Shown here in pieces: positions 24,001-36,099 of a stretch of 64,000 nt of DNA (position 1 is the first letter of the stretch; each line of letters starts with the position of its first letter). A model generated the notes under the pieces. It was not told the origin of the DNA, made no database searches, and was given only the letters and a program-made list of their open reading frames with translations. Source of the stretch: Capsicum annuum (taxonomy: Eukaryota; Streptophyta; Magnoliopsida; Solanales; Solanaceae); contig NW_025857422.1 of the NCBI RefSeq assembly GCF_002878395.1, positions 1 to 64,000 on the forward strand, written 5' to 3'. The translations under genes were made by a program, and so were the position numbers.

Positions 24001-25412
24001 TGTTGATGCATGGTAAATTTACCACTCATAGATGGCTAAATTCATAAACACTACTAAGATTAAATGGTGTTAATAAGACAAATTTATCATTTGAATGCAC
24101 TAATTACCATGTTGTACGGGTATATAGGTAATGGGAAGAAAAGAAGTGAAGTGAGCTTAAAAGAGATAAAGAAGGGAAGTAGTGCAAAAAGGATGGAAAA
24201 TCAGAAGCTGGGATCTACCTCAGTTACTGCAATCACATTTTGAGGTCCGCAATCATGGCCAGTCAAGGACAAGTCATCTCATTGTGATAGCGATAGGTCC
24301 AATACAGTTTTTGGAGTCATGATCGTAGTCATAAATTGACGATCACGAGGGCACCGGTTTTCCCAAGGGCAGACTTGTCATTTCACACAGCTGAATCAAT
24401 CTTTTAAAGTGCAAAAACCTTTTCACTTTTGAATCTTCTTCCAACTGCTTTTGAAGGATATAGAGAGAAAACTTCCAATTAATATGAGAAGAAAAATTAT
24501 ATTAAACCATCAAAGAAAGATATTTTTAGTTGTAATTAGAGTTTAGAATTTTGGGATTACTCTTGCTTTATTTTCAACTGAGGAAATGAATGACTTTTTG
24601 GGTAATTCTCTTTTTCCTATTTTCATGAGTAGCTAAATATTTAACTTGGCATTATGTTTGAGTAGGGTGAAAATATGTATGGGTTTTAATAGTTAGTCTA
24701 AATTCTTATATGATGATGGTTAGTTTCACCAATACTTGATTACTAAATTGAGATTAGTGGGTGAAAGCCCCAATGTCCCCAAATTGCACATCATCCTTAA
24801 AAGAGGGATGTGGGTGGATAGTAATTATGAACAGTAATTAAATGTGAGCTTATTCCTTTACATTCTCTTTGAAATAAGGATACATTTTAAATTTTCTATG
24901 TCTTGGGCATTTCCCTAGAAATAGGGATGCCCAATTGAGGTTTTGGGTAGATCTATTTTCCACACCCATGAGGCCTCCGAAAGGGTCCATGGGTGATATT
25001 TTTGGTGTTTGGTTGAAAAACTAGCATCAAAACCCCTAACCTAGCCTACCCATATAGTCATTAACTAGAATTTGCATTTGATTATTATGAACCTATGCAT
25101 TATTTGCCTCTCAGAGAACATAATTCTAAGACTATTAGCCTATTGGAATCTTATCCACATTTGTTGCTCCAAATTGGTAGTTTGAGTAGATTTTGTTAAA
25201 ATAATCTTCCAAACCATACCCTCCCCCCCCCCCTCAATTTTGATTTTTGTCTTTTGTTACATTTACATTGCAGGTATATTTTATGTAGCTTGCAACACCC
25301 ATATGATTTGAATACTACTTGCATGCCTCGTAGATTTGACCCCAACTCAATTTGGGTTAATATATTATACAATGATCACCTTTACGAGAAATCATGGAGT
25401 AAGTTGAGCATG
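24001..25412 (+). repeat. 3' LTR of element C
   Basis: Begins TGTTGATGCATGG after the polypurine tract. The end is inferred: CCCCAACTCAATTTGGGTTA at 25341-25360 resembles the LTR ends of D, and integrase homology of E resumes at about 25413, so the LTR is about 1.4 kb. It contains a cluster of GATCGT and GCGAT type words (24235-24365) and a run of about 13 C near 25222. The second LTR of C is outside the window, so the right boundary could be off by about 20 bases. ORFs inside (for example 25254-25448) have no support. Confidence 0.7.
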
Positions 25413-26400
25413 ATTAAAGACTTTATCACCAACTCTGGACCTCAATAGAAAATGTCTGCAGCGAGCATTACTCCGTTGTCTACTCTAAGCTGCTTGTAGC
25501 CTATCCTGAATCACCTATACTCAATATAATAACTCACAAAGCAAACATGTACCATAAGGCCTAGCCTCGAATGTCTCGAGCCAACCAAAAAAAGAGCGAC
25601 ATCGCATACCATAAATGACTCAAAAGGTGCCATCTAAATACTTGAGTAAAAACTGTTATTATTTACAAACTCTACTAAAGGTTGAATATAGTCCCACTGA
25701 CCACCAAAATCAAACACTAAGCATGGAGCATGTCCTCCAAGACTTGAATATTTTGCTCTGGCTACCTATCATTCTGGGGATAAAATGCAGTGCAAAGGCC
25801 AACCTGGGTACCCAACTCCTCCTAAAACGTCCACCAGAAGCTCAAATTGAACTAAGAGCCTCGAGCTGATATAATAGACACATGTAGCCCATGTAAGTGA
25901 ACCACCTCCTGAATGTAAACACAATCTAAGCTCTCAGTATTGTAGGAGAGTCGAACGGGGATAAAATGTAAAGTTTTGGTCAATTAATACACGGCGACCC
26001 AAATGCCATCAAAACCATAGGAATTATGAGGTAAACGACCTACGAAATCCATCGTAACTCATTACCAATTCGCACTCAGGAATAGGTAGTTGTTTAAATA
26101 ATCGACTAGGTCTTTGTCGCTCGAAATTAACCTATTGACAACAAAGGCATCATTCCATAAACCCTAGTATATCTCGCTACATACCACCCTACCAGTAATG
26201 TTGCCTCAAATCCCTACACATCTTAGCTGTCTCAAGGTGAATAGAGTATCTTGAGCTATGAGCCTTGGATAGAATCAACTAAATTAGATCTTTAACCTAT
26301 GGTACATAAATACGACCACCAAACCTCAGGACACCCTCATAATCTAAGATAGCCCTTCTGGACTCACCTCTCAACACCTGCCCTTAAATTCTATAAAACC
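25413..26400 (-). pseudogene. Integrase of element E (badly decayed, cut by C)
   Basis: Fragments on the minus strand match plant gypsy integrase across several frames: TMDFVGRLPHNSYGFDGIWV, then LTKTLHFIPVRLSYNTESLD and HVSIISARGS at about 25880-26060. Nearer the break is YGMRCRSFFGWLE (about 25580-25620), then DRLQAA, SRQRSNARC and RVGDKVF ending near 25413. The first core aspartate is lost with a stop in VDRLTK, and SDRG reads SARG, so two of three catalytic acids are gone. Homology stops where the C LTR begins. Confidence 0.7.
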
Positions 26401-26559
26401 TGCTATTCTCAAACTGATGACCCTAAATCTACTCCAATAAGGTAAATCTAGCCTCAACACTAGCAATGATACTCCGAAGGCTAAAAATATGCAGACAAAC
26501 TATCAAGTTAGGTAAGGACTAGATGTTTAAAGTTAAAGGTTGCTGAGAAATTGAAATGA

Positions 26560-26760
26560 ATATTGAAAACCCATATTCACTAACTTTCGGCTTAAGGTGT
26601 CTGCCACTATATTCTCCTTGCACAAATGGTAGAGAATAGAGAAATCATAGTACTTTAGCAAATCAATCTATTTACTTTTACTCAAATTAAAATCCCTCTA
26701 GAGCATCCCACTCAGTTTGATAAAAACTTTACACAAAAGATCCAAAAGCTAATTATTCAT
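26560..26760 (-). pseudogene. RNase H remnant fused to the protease end: RT deleted in element E
   Basis: Directly after the PSELK that normally leads into RT (26761), the minus strand continues with RDFNLSKSK, DLLKYYDFSILYHLCKEN and IVADTLSRK, the last part of gypsy RNase H. The intervening RT and most of RNase H, normally over 1 kb, are missing. The remaining stretch has stops. Confidence 0.72.
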
Positions 26761-27504
26761 CTATTTTAGCTCAGAAGGAGAAATACAATATAGAGCCCTA
26801 GAAATAGGTTTGGAGTCTAGCTCAAGGTCAATAATAAACTGTATATCACACTTAGGTGAAATACCAAGTAGGTCATCTGGAAACATATCAAGAAACTCGC
26901 GAACAATTGAGACAAAGTTAAGTGATGGACTCTCAAAACTAACATCCCAAACATACGCAAGAAATGACTCACAACTTATCAATCTCCTAGCCTTAATGTA
27001 AGATATAATCCCCATCAGCGTGCGAATAATAGAACCCTGCCACACAATTGGGGGTACACCAGCAGAGGCTAAAGTAAAGATCATCGCAAAATAATTAAAG
27101 ACCACATGGTAAGGAGATAACCAATCCATGCCTAGAATCACATCAAAATATACCATATCTAGGATACTGAGATTAATCAGAGTATCAAACTCCTAAACAG
27201 TCACCAAACAAGATCAATTTATCCAATCCACTACTAAAGAATCACCCACAGGGATAGCTACATACAATGGCACAAATAAAGACTCTGAATATAAACCTAG
27301 TCCTGATATAAGATAAGTGAAAACATAAAAAAATATGGAACTAGGATCAAATAAATATGAAGTCGGATGATGGCATACAAAAATCATACCTATGCTCATA
27401 GATTCTAAAGCCTTAGCCTCTGGTCTACCTGGTATAGGATACAATTGACCATGTCTACTACTGAAGTAGGTGTTTATCTGACTACCTATCCTATCTCCCT
27501 GCAA
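26761..27504 (-). pseudogene. Aspartic protease of element E
   Basis: At 27214-27504 the minus strand reads SYLFDPSSIFFYVFTYLI, with the catalytic aspartate in FDPS (normally DPGS), then VPLYVAIPVGDSLVVDWIN. The second half at 26761-27156 has VYFDVILGMDWLSPYHVVFN, SFLAYVWDVSFESPSLN and FLDMFPDDLLGISPKCDI, leading to PSELK. A frameshift around 27157-27213 separates the halves. Confidence 0.82.
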
Positions 27505-27559
27505 ACCACCTTTGGAACCTTAAGGACCACCCCACGACCCTATACACTACTCTTAACTA

Positions 27560-28883
27560 GTGGCGGCACTAATTTGATCGTCTATATAGTCTAAACTAAA
27601 TGGTCAATCATTCTACTCTAGGGACACTTATGGCTAAAGTGACCTATAATACCGTAGTTGCAACATGCACCGAGTACCCTATTCTATCTAGAAGGTCTGG
27701 AGGATTTGGAATAACCATCCCCACTTGATAATACTAACTGAATATCCCTCTGTGGCTGACTATTACTCTGACCAAGGGAACCACTATAACTAGGATGACC
27801 CCTGTCTAATATCTAAAGTGATGCCTGAACTGGCCGACTAGGTTGACCTTGGTGCTGATAAGGCTACTGATAGGGGTACATATTGTGAAAACCTAGGCCT
27901 GTGAACTCTAAACCATTATAGTTTCCCTGGTAATGAGGTATCTTATTGTTTCCCTCCTGGGCGTCACAATCTATCTCCTTTATAGAATAAACATGATCAT
28001 CTATATCAGAAAAAGACTTTCCTTAAGTCACTAAACTTTGTGTACACCATGAAGCGATAATCTCAATTCACTAATAAAGCATCAAACTCACTCATACTTC
28101 ATTGGCAAAATCATAGTTGCATGTCTAGATAACTTATGGAATCTTTCCTTATACTCAGCCAAAGACATAGAACCCTATCCTATAGTAGAAATCCATCTCG
28201 AAGATGCTCTCTATGTTACTGGTGGAATCAATATAACCTCTTTACCAGCTTATCACTGTCGTATCTAGCTGATACGTAATAAATTCCACTCTACATAACT
28301 CGACCAACCCTAAATTTCATAACCTCTGCTCGCAACTGGATAGAAACTCATAAGAATCCTCTTTTGGGATCCCAACAAACCTGGGTAGAGCTAATCTTAA
28401 AACTCAGCCCTGCATATTTTACTCCTATAAAGACATAATTGGATGGACTACTATCATTTGTAGGATTATAGGTGTTGGCAGAATATCTATCCTAGGCATC
28501 ACTGTTGCATGTTATGCCCCTAAATATCACCACCCTATGCTATTTTCTGAGCTCTCTCAACTAGTAGACCACCAAATAACCCTAATAACTATGCTAATTT
28601 ATCTTAAAGGATTGAAGAATAGATAAACCCAGTGGAGCCTGGGCTACCCCCTGTCCTACCTGCTGTAGTGGTGGTGGAATACCTGGAGATCTCTCAGTCT
28701 CAAGAGTTATGATAGGATTAAGTGATGGATCCCTAGCCTAATATCAAATTGGTGCTACTAAAATATCCTACCCACAAACTATAGGTCAACCCCAACCTCT
28801 AGACTGACCCCGACCCCTAACCAAAACTCTAGAGAGAGCTCGAGGTCTTGATCTCCAGCTACTGCACCTCGCATTCTAGCCAT
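27560..28883 (-). pseudogene. gag of element E (broken)
   Basis: A likely start is the minus-strand ATG at 28883-28881, followed by an Arg/Gly-rich N-terminus read in mixed frames. The body is heavily interrupted. Near 27600-27660 a zinc-knuckle relic reads CCNYGIIGHFSHKC, where the second cysteine of the CCHC pattern is tyrosine. Its place between the primer site and the protease supports the assignment more than its sequence does. Confidence 0.6.
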
Positions 28884-29063
28884 CTGTATAAAGAGTGAAC
28901 CAAAAAGATCTAAAACCAACATGCATAAAAATGGATCAAGAAAGAGAGATTTTTCCCTAAAAATGCTCTGCAGTTCCTGAGGATAGGATACAGATGTCTT
29001 CGTATTGATCTGCTAGACCCTACCAAAATCAGCTCCAGTACCAATATTTATAGTGACACCTAG

Positions 29064-29075
29064 GCTCTAATACAA
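29064..29075 (-). other. Primer-binding site of element E
   Basis: The minus strand reads TTGTATTAGAGC, two changes from the initiator tRNA-Met complement TGGTATCAGAGC, three bases from the LTR end at 29079. Confidence 0.75.
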
Positions 29076-30434
29076 AGCTGTCATATTCTAATTTCTCAAG
29101 TCATGATGGTGCCTACTTTCTCCCACTAGTAGGTAAGTCAAGACATAGCCTGAATGATTGGTAATGAGATAATAGATAGAAACTGCAAAAAGAGTACATA
29201 TATTGAAAATAGTAGTTATAATAAGCAAAAAAAAGAAAGGAAACATATAAAGTATATATAAACGATAGAAGGAAAAGGATAAAAATATACAAACAAATCC
29301 CTCCCAAAACTTGGTAAGGTCGGTACTAGACCCACTATTAAAAGATACCTAGAGTACTAGAAAAAATCCAAAACATGCACAATATATACAAGTAGTGTCG
29401 AGTAGAAAAGACTAAACTAGAATTGATAGAGGAGGACCAACCTTGGACGACAACAAGCTCACCCTGCCTTAAATTTGTACTGGAAATTAGGAATCACGTT
29501 AACGTTGACTGCGAGTACTCAAATTTGCATTAGAGAAAAGTTACAGAAGTGTAGTATGAGTACCAAAGCAATAGGTGCGTAGTGGGAATCTTCTATCGAA
29601 TGAGCTCAATACAAAATAATCATAACTAAAATACGAAGGTGTAGTCTAAGTCAATAACAAATAGAGGCTAAAGGGTAAACAACTATTGAGTACATAAATA
29701 CGATATAGGAATAAGTAAAAGTAATACAAAAAGATAAATCACGTAATAATAAAAGGAATACTAAACCTAACCTAACTAGGACCTCATAAGCCCGTCAGGC
29801 ATATTGAAAAAGACAATTAACCCAACTGTGCCCCGATAAGCTGGTGGGTTACACAAGAAGTAATTTAAAGAAAATTGTAAATAATTCATAACCAAACCAA
29901 CCCACTAATATAATAGTGGCCATCTAGATCTACATCGGGCTTGAATCAGCATAAATAGAATAAGAGGCCAGATGCGGGTCTTGAATCAGTAGTGGTGGAT
30001 AATAACAAGAGGCCATATGCCAGATTTAAGCCAAAAATAATGGGTAATAACAAAAGGCCACATATATGATATAAAACAGAACTCATAATCAGGTGTTAGA
30101 CTCAAACTGGAAATCAGAAGAACCACAACTCTCAGAACAATAGTAATTAATACCAGAACTCCCAAATTATCATAACTAGAAATTGGACTCATATTAAAAT
30201 TCATAGTAATCATGCCGAACTATAAAATTAAAATCCAAATCATACCATAACTAATCCCAAAATAGTACTAAAATTCACAATCAATGATAGAAATAAAGTA
30301 TATGTTGAACCTAAACCAAAATTTAAAATATACTTAAATAAACATTTGCATATCTTAATTAAAAAGGAATGAATCCAAGGTTCCGCAACTTAATTTCTCA
30401 CTCTAAAGTGATAGATGCAATATTATACTAAAAG

Positions 30435-30439
30435 ATAAG
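30435..30439. repeat. Left target-site duplication of element D
   Basis: ATAAG, identical to 54324-54328. Confidence 0.88.
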
Positions 30440-32035
30440 TGATGTTTCATGGAATCATAGCACTTTCAATGCTTAAAATCATGAGTTTATGCAGATACTT
30501 AGGCTATTTTAGTGGGTATGATGCACTTTTTTATTTGTTTTAGGTAAAACAGGTTTATAATAGTATTGGAATGAAAATAGAAGAAAAAGACCTGAAAAGA
30601 CCAAGTCTGATAAAGATACAAGTTACCTCATGAGTCATAAATATAGTATATGATTCGTATGATGATTCATAAGCAACACAGAACCAAAGACCCAAACAAA
30701 ATACTAAGTAAAGAAAAGATATGACTCAGTTATATGAGTCGTATACTTAAGATACAAGTCATGAACAGTAGAATGAGTATAACAGTGTCCAAATATACCA
30801 CCAGGAGTTAAAGTCCCAAGAATATACAAGTCAAAAGTCTAAGTGTGACTTGTATAGTCAAATTATACACAAACTAGTGTCCAAAGCTTATAATGAAGAA
30901 AGTCCCATATGGATACGAGATGGAGACACGAGTCATCTAATCATGATACAAATTATAAGTATGAGTGGTATACAGATTAGGAAAGTTGTAACCTTGGGAG
31001 ATTATACACTGCAAAGGATTAAAAAAGGTAGGGTATGACTCATATGATATCGGTACAAGTTAAAGAATGAGTCATACTGAGTGCTGATATAACTTTGCCT
31101 TTACTATTTTTCTTGGGATTTATATGTTATTTTGAGATACTACAAATACCATAGGGTTTACATTTTATTAGGTTACACATTCTTATCATAGGATACACAT
31201 TATTACATTACTTTTACAATTGCTCTTGAGATTTTGGGTTTTTATTCAATTAAAGACTTTGGATTTTATTAATCTTATTCTTGTGCAATTGACATTATGT
31301 GTTCTTCATTGATAATCATGGTTTCTTACAAAAAATTAAGTGGATAATCTCCTTAACTAGAGTTGTGGGAACCCTGGCAAATTAGCTACGTAGAGAAAGT
31401 ATGATACTCAATTGTTCTAGGTTAATGCATGTATCTTAATCTTCTTTGCAAAAATTAATCTCACGTATCTGAAGTAGCTTCAGATAGCATGTATTTGTAT
31501 CCATCCCAAATAAGGTGTTTGTGTTTAGGAAAAAAAGTTAAGACAGTGATTTGGGATCCTTTTACCTCCCCTTTTTAGTCCCCACATCCTATCTAATCCC
31601 TTGATCCTAATAAGTAAAAGTGAATTGAGGTCGTAGTAAAGAGAAACAAGGCAACATCCTAAGACCTAATAACTAAAGGGTGATATTTACATTCACGCCT
31701 AATAAGTGAGTAATAAAACCTTTCTTGTAGACTTTGCATGCACAACAACAGAATAGTTGTGTTGATCACAAGAAAATAACAGAGGTAAGAGTCAGGGGAA
31801 ACACAAGCCTAGTGTTCATCTTCTATTGTCTACAACTAAAAAGAACTTAAGTTTTAATTACTACTAGCGTTTGATACTAAAATCGCTTATTTACTTGCCT
31901 ATATGCTCGCAAATGACATCAAGTCAAGCAACTATTCATGTTTTCCCTGTGGGATCGACCGCGACCTAGTTGGGTTACTATATTTGGTGTTGACCACTTG
32001 ATCCTTCAATTGGAGGTGTATTTTGCATGACATCA
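30440..32035 (+). repeat. 5' LTR of element D
   Basis: TGATGTTTCATGG at the start and GCATGACATCA at the end; it aligns over its full 1.6 kb with 52730-54323. It contains decayed ACGAGTCGTA-type words at 30620-31080. The TATA box equivalent reads TACAAATA at 31141-31148, against TATAAATA in the other LTR. A short ORF at 30850-31038 is not credible. Confidence 0.93.
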
Positions 32036-32040
32036 AATTT

Positions 32041-32058
32041 TGGCGTCATTGTTAGGGA
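32041..32058 (+). other. Primer-binding site of element D (tRNA-Asp, decayed)
   Basis: TGGCGTCATTGTTAGGGA lies five bases after the LTR. The complement of the plant tRNA-Asp(GUC) end is TGGCGCCGTTGCCGGGGA; there are four mismatches, three of them C-to-T or G-to-A changes. Confidence 0.82.
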
Positions 32059-32136
32059 AGAAAGTTTGAGTAGTGAATCAAATTGGTGAAGTTCGCAGAT
32101 TTCTATATTTTCTTTTTGCTTTGGCATACGCCAGTA

Positions 32137-32286
32137 TATGCTAAGTACTAGGAGTAGAGGGAATCCTTACTCCCTTTTGATCCAGAACCAGAGAGACTCT
32201 TTCAAACATCGAGAAAGATGTCAGGACAGTTTCATAAATGGGTTAAAGAGCCCCTATCTATGGATCTGAATGTGGCACTCCCATGT
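32137..32286 (+). pseudogene. gag of element D, 5' fragment (interrupted by G)
   Basis: After a short leader, a frame reads FDPEPERLFQTSRK and MSGQFHKWVKEPLSMDLNVA up to the insertion of G at 32287. The codons resume at 42305 with VPLDP. An ATG in this frame is at 32218; an upstream ATG near 32144 is in another frame, so the true start is unclear. Confidence 0.6.
32282..32286. repeat. Left target-site duplication of element G
   Basis: CATGT, against CGCGT at 42300-42304. The two differences are CpG-type transitions (G to A and C to T). Confidence 0.65.
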
Positions 32287-34743
32287 TGTAATACCCCATA
32301 CTTTTCCTAGCTTAGTTATCTCTTAGTGTGTCAAGGGACAATTTTGAAAATGTATATCTCTTTATACATATGGAATTTTCTAGTTCTTGACCCACTAAAT
32401 GGTAGATAATTGAATCATCTTTCCAATGATACCAATTTTTCCTCAATCCGATACTCGGTTAAGAAGTTATGGTAATTCTAGTGAAAAAAGTAGAATACCA
32501 CGATAGGCACCGCATCGCAGTGAAGGACAAATTCGCAATTGTTTGATTTCTAGTGGAGCATCATGATTAGCCCATGTCGTGAAGAAGTTCCAGTTCCCAT
32601 TCTTCCCTTTTTGGTAGCTCAACACAATTTCGTTGTATCACATCAAAATTTCCAATTGGACAGACACCACATCGCGGTGGAGTGTAAAACGGCACTCGTT
32701 CTTTTTCAGTGATGCAACGCAATTACGCTGCATTGTACCGAGCCAAAAATGGCATTTTTCCTTTTTCCAGTGAGCCACCGCGATAGCGGCACATCGTGGT
32801 GGTGTACCAAATCATAATTTTTCCAGTTCTAAGTAATTTTTATAAAGGGAAATCTAGTCATTTTCCCAAGCCACAAATTAGGGAAAACAAGGAATTTAAC
32901 TTATTGTAAGCATTATATGCATACTTTCTACATAATTACTCTCCAAGAAACCCTATAACATCAATGATTAATCCCCCAGAAATCCAAATTCCACCATTCT
33001 TTTTCCATGATAACCGAAGATTAAAGATTCCCAATTCAAGAATCAATCTTCAAGAGCATAACTAGGAACTCAAAGTTGAAGCTCCTTTATCAATTTCATC
33101 AATTAAGGTATGTACGGTTTTCTACAAGGATAATTCTTTCAACTTTGTGCCCAAAATTAGTTTTAAAGTTGATTTTCACCTGATATTATATGAATTTCAG
33201 TTTAGGGTTTATACCCCCTTATTACTATTTGAAGATTATGAGATTTTGAGAGAGTTAGATGTTGAATTGCATGTCTACTTTCATATTTTCATTTGTATTG
33301 CAGTAATTTCTAGATTTAGAATTGAATTATCAATATTTTCATTATCAAGCATGAACTTTATGATGATCTGACATGAAATAGATGCATGGGTTATTAGCCC
33401 TAGTTTGAATGTTGTTATTTCAAAAAGATTAAGCTTTTAAGCGTCCCATGATTTATATATTCAAATTTTTGATCAAAGATTTGATCTATTGATCTTAGCT
33501 TAGATATGGAATCCACTTTACTGATTTAACTACATTTTACAGTAAACAGATTCACAAGAGGTTTTCATTGTAAACACTTATACTAGTTTTAAAAGTGGAT
33601 TTCCTACAGAATGATGATACAGATTAAAGGTAGTATTTAGCACTTAGTTGGGTATGTTTACATGCCTTAGAGCTAAGAGCCAATGTAGGTATAGATTATC
33701 AGATTATTCTCATTTCTATATGGATGACAGTTACAGATGTAATCACTTAGATTAGGCTATACTCCTTAGCAAGAGTATGAAACCTCTCCCCAACGTGAGG
33801 TTTTCTCATAAGGTAACTAGATGTTGGACACAATGATAGCACACATAGTGTATGTCACTTAGAAGAACCTCCCTAATAGTAAAGACTTGTAGAATAGTTT
33901 CTAAAAGTATTTTCCTACATCCTAATAGCAAAGACTTATAGAGCAACTTTTAGAAAATAAGTATAAAGGCTCATAGTTTTATTCAAATATTACTTTACAT
34001 ATGACATTAGCTATTAGATTTTAGATTTCAGTTTACAGATACAGAAGTGAGTCCTTTCTATACTTAGGCAGCATGATTTAAAGACAAAATACCAGTACAA
34101 CTTTTAGATGCTAAATGTTATGAGTCACTTGATTTATATAGCGTGTTTATTATTCATGATTATGATTTTCAATTTTCAGTTATTCCAACTTATGTGAGTT
34201 ATCTACATTTAGTATGCATTATTTTATAAATTATGAAGGTGTTGAGACATTGTTTAACTTATGCATTCACCCCTATTTACTCAGTATAATCCAAAAGTAC
34301 TGATCCATATATACGTCTATGCGCTGCATTGTCTCATAATATAGGTTGTTCGGGTGCTCAGTTTCAGCAGCGTGAGAGATTTCAAGCATCTAGTTATTCA
34401 GTTTTTTTAGATTATTAGTATAGATGATTCAGTATTTTTATATAGCTCGAGTAAGCTGGGGGCTTTTCCTAGTGACTCTCTAGTTATTAATAGTAGAGGC
34501 TTGTCAGACTGCTAGATATGATACAGATTTCCAGTATTACTTTTCCAAACTTTATGTCTAACATTTTTAGATATTATATTTAGATAATTTTAGCTTAGAT
34601 CAGATAGATTTTGGCATTGATTTGATGATTATATTTCTCTATTATGAGTTTCAGACTTAGTAGAAGGCTTACAGGGTTAGCTTAAGGCTACTCATAGTCT
34701 TGAGCACCTGTGACATCTTGAGACCCATTTTCAGGGCATTACA
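32287..34743 (+). repeat. 5' LTR of element G
   Basis: TGTAATACCCC at the start and GGGCATTACA at the end, 2.46 kb, aligned throughout with 39790-42299. At 32498-32815 it carries repeated ACCGCATCGC, CACCGCGATAGCGGC and CGTGGTGG words. The leader at 34265-34340 resembles that of element B (see findings). The ORF at 33147-33371 is a chance frame. Confidence 0.93.
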
Positions 34744-34747
34744 AACT

Positions 34748-34759
34748 TGGTATTAGAGC
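34748..34759 (+). other. Primer-binding site of element G (initiator tRNA-Met)
   Basis: TGGTATTAGAGC, one C-to-T change from the perfect complement, four bases after the LTR. The leader before gag runs to 34953. Confidence 0.88.
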
Positions 34760-34953
34760 GTAAAGTTTTAAGAGCCCTTGGAAGTTAAACAAGCCACATT
34801 AGATAGAGTCTTACTCATGGGTGTAAAGTGTGCCACATTTATGAGCAAGAGGCTATGAGATTTTTTTAGGAAATCATATCTTTCTTCTATGATCTATCAT
34901 ACTTACAGTATCTCTATCTACTTTAAACTCATGCTCTTATATGATAGTTGAAT

Positions 34954-36050
34954 ATGCCTCCTCATCAAGCTAAAGCCCGCAGAAATGATAACCAGCTACC
35001 CTAGCCTGCTGACCCTCTGAATGAGAATGTATCCCATGTTGAATTTTGGACTTTCTTTCAGGAATGAGCCTAAGCTGTGACTACTAATATTTAGGTTAAC
35101 CATCAGGCGATTGTCCCACTTTAATAGAATAGAGATTCAGCAGTAGCCAAAATTTGTGATTTCATAAGAATGAATCCACCTGAGTTCTTTGGGTAAAAAG
35201 CAGGTGAGGACCCACAGCTTTACATCGATGAGGTGAGGAAGATCACCCAGATTATGCATATTTTTTAAGAGAAGAGTTTAGAGTTGGTATTCTATAGATT
35301 AAAGGATGTAGCGTATGATTGGGTGGTTATATTGAAAAATAGTAGAGGTAAGAATGTAGCTCCAATAATTTGGTAGGTGTTTTAGGATGCGTTTCTAGAT
35401 AGGTTTATTCTACATGAAATAAGAGAAGCTAAGGTATAGGAGTTTGTCAACATGAGCCAGGCCTTGATGACAGTGAAAGGGTACTGCCTTAAGTTTAACG
35501 AGTTGTCTAAGTATGCCCTGGATATGATGGCTGACCCCAAGAAGAGTATGAGTAAGTTTGTTACTGGAGTATCTAGTTTGGTAGTCATGGAGTGTAGGAT
35601 TGTCATACTAATTGGGGACATAGATCTAGTAAGGTTGATAATCATGCCAAGTAAATTAAGGTAGAAAAGTTGAAGGGGAGAGAGAAATAAAATAAAAAAG
35701 CTAGAATCGGGCAGTTTGAGTATGGCCAGCCTAGTTTTGGAGGAGGAAATCATATGTAGTTTTAGAATCATTCATATATGCTAGCGCCATATTCAGTTAG
35801 CTCTCTTTCTTCCAGAGCTAGGCAAAAGCAGTGGGGTAAGACTTCTATGTCTAGATCTCAGAATAGTGTGAGTGGAAAACCCAGTTATCCTCTATGTGCT
35901 AAGTGTGGTATGAATCATCTTGATGAGTACTTATTGGGTTAGAAAAGTTGTTATGGTTGTGGTAAGCTGGGTCATGGAATTAAAGAGTGTCCTCATGCTA
36001 AGTAGAGAAATAGGGATGTTCATCCCTAGACTCAAGCTACTAGCACACTA
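34954..36050 (+). pseudogene. gag of element G (broken), zinc knuckle intact
   Basis: The start is ATG at 34954 (MPPHQAKARRND). The body includes RMNPPEFFG, LVFYRLKDVAYDWVV and VKGYCLKFNELSKYALDMMA (35452-35664), the same gag type as element B. More than five in-frame stops occur. The zinc knuckle CYGCGKLGHGIKEC at 35949-35990 is a perfect CX2CX4HX4C motif, unlike the damaged knuckles of A, B, E and H. Gag would assemble the particle and bind element RNA. Confidence 0.85.
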
Positions 36051-36099
36051 GCTCCTCTAGATTGCCCAGTCCCTCTTTAGCGTGCATCATCCAGTACCC

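Larger units (their letters stand above)
1204..25412 (+). mobile_element. Athila-like gypsy element C, 3' part only, interrupted by element A
   Basis: Two blocks belong to one plus-strand element: the 3' untranslated internal part (1204-2339) and the polypurine tract plus 3' LTR (23982-25412). Removing element A and one copy of its ACAAG target duplication joins them into an uninterrupted CTTGAGGACAAG...AAGCTCGGGG polypurine region ending exactly at an LTR start. The coding part and 5' LTR of C would lie left of the window. C itself interrupts the integrase of element E, whose homology resumes at about 25413. Assignment to the Athila/Tat type rests on the polypurine tract, the long non-coding tail and likeness to element D; no C protein is visible. 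Confidence 0.7.
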
